Shown in pieces: positions 22,769-22,769 of a stretch of 22,769 nucleotides of DNA (positions are counted from its first letter, which is position 1; each line of letters begins with the position of its first letter). The position numbers were made by a program, and so were the translations under genes. The notes under the pieces were generated by a model that worked only from the letters and a program-made list of their open reading frames with translations, was not told where the DNA came from and searched no databases. Where the stretch lies: NCBI GenBank assembly GCA_022448765.1, contig JAKUTI010000016.1, positions 1 to 22,769 of the forward strand, in the 5' to 3' direction. Source of the stretch: Pseudomonadales bacterium. GTDB lineage: Bacteria; Pseudomonadota; Gammaproteobacteria; Pseudomonadales; Azotimanducaceae.

Positions 22769-22769
22769 T

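Noticed and set aside
1..22769. CRISPR, insertion sequence, integron or phage elements
   Set aside because: I found no regularly spaced direct repeats, transposase or integrase-like frames, or terminal inverted repeats with target duplications.

Overview
The window is a 22.8-kb stretch of bacterial chromosome with mid-range GC content (judged by eye). It is densely packed with catabolic-type enzymes. No rRNA, tRNA, transposase, integrase, phage gene or CRISPR array is visible. The enzyme families present are Fe(II)/2-oxoglutarate dioxygenases, a luciferase-like (LLM) oxidoreductase, metal-dependent amidohydrolases, a Baeyer-Villiger-type flavin monooxygenase, a single-chain acyl-CoA carboxylase, an Asp-nucleophile dehalogenase-like hydrolase, a cupin and a DUF1330-like protein. 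Two or more Sec-type signal peptides, good Shine-Dalgarno sequences and an S9-type secreted protein suit a free-living or marine/host-associated proteobacterium. The same expansion of dioxygenases and LLM enzymes also occurs in other oligotrophic marine lineages, so I do not assign a taxon.

Layout, left to right. (i) 1-5000: the N-terminus of a flavin monooxygenase running off the left edge (-), PhyH dioxygenase 1 (+), then a leftward group of PhyH-3, PhyH-2 and a SAM methyltransferase. (ii) 5059-8508: a very large fused acyl-CoA carboxylase (biotin carboxylase, biotin carrier, carboxyltransferase), divergent from PhyH-3. (iii) 8518-10183: a nitroreductase-like flavoprotein (-) divergent from PhyH-4 (+). 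(iv) 10227-14526: a leftward run of an alpha/beta hydrolase, a secreted S9-family protein that has lost its catalytic residues, and a secreted ankyrin protein made of two copies of a ~120-residue module. A 347-bp gap with several dyads and an AT-rich island lies inside this run. (v) 14703-16494: an LLM oxidoreductase and a TauD/TfdA dioxygenase in a rightward pair. (vi) 16588-18176: a small secreted protein (-) divergent from a dehalogenase-like hydrolase (+). (vii) 18206-20439: an amidohydrolase (-) divergent from a cupin with a clear intrinsic terminator, then a DUF1330-like gene. (viii) 20478-22519: an extended SDR (-) divergent from a membrane-anchored amidohydrolase (+). The last 250 bases hold no gene I can identify with confidence.

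The genes mostly alternate strands. Convergent and divergent neighbours dominate, and only a few short co-directional runs exist, so this looks like an assembled catabolic neighbourhood rather than one long operon. Five of about 19 complete genes are non-haem Fe(II)/2OG oxygenases with intact metal and 2-oxoglutarate ligands. Flavin enzymes (BVMO, LLM, nitroreductase) could supply complementary oxidations, the hydrolases and amidohydrolases could cleave products, and the carboxylase could feed an acyl-CoA into central metabolism. That pathway is an inference from gene content; no substrate can be read from the sequence. The most unusual points are the catalytically dead S9 protein beside the duplicated ankyrin protein, two further hydrolases with altered active sites, and several near-perfect inverted repeats in intergenic regions.
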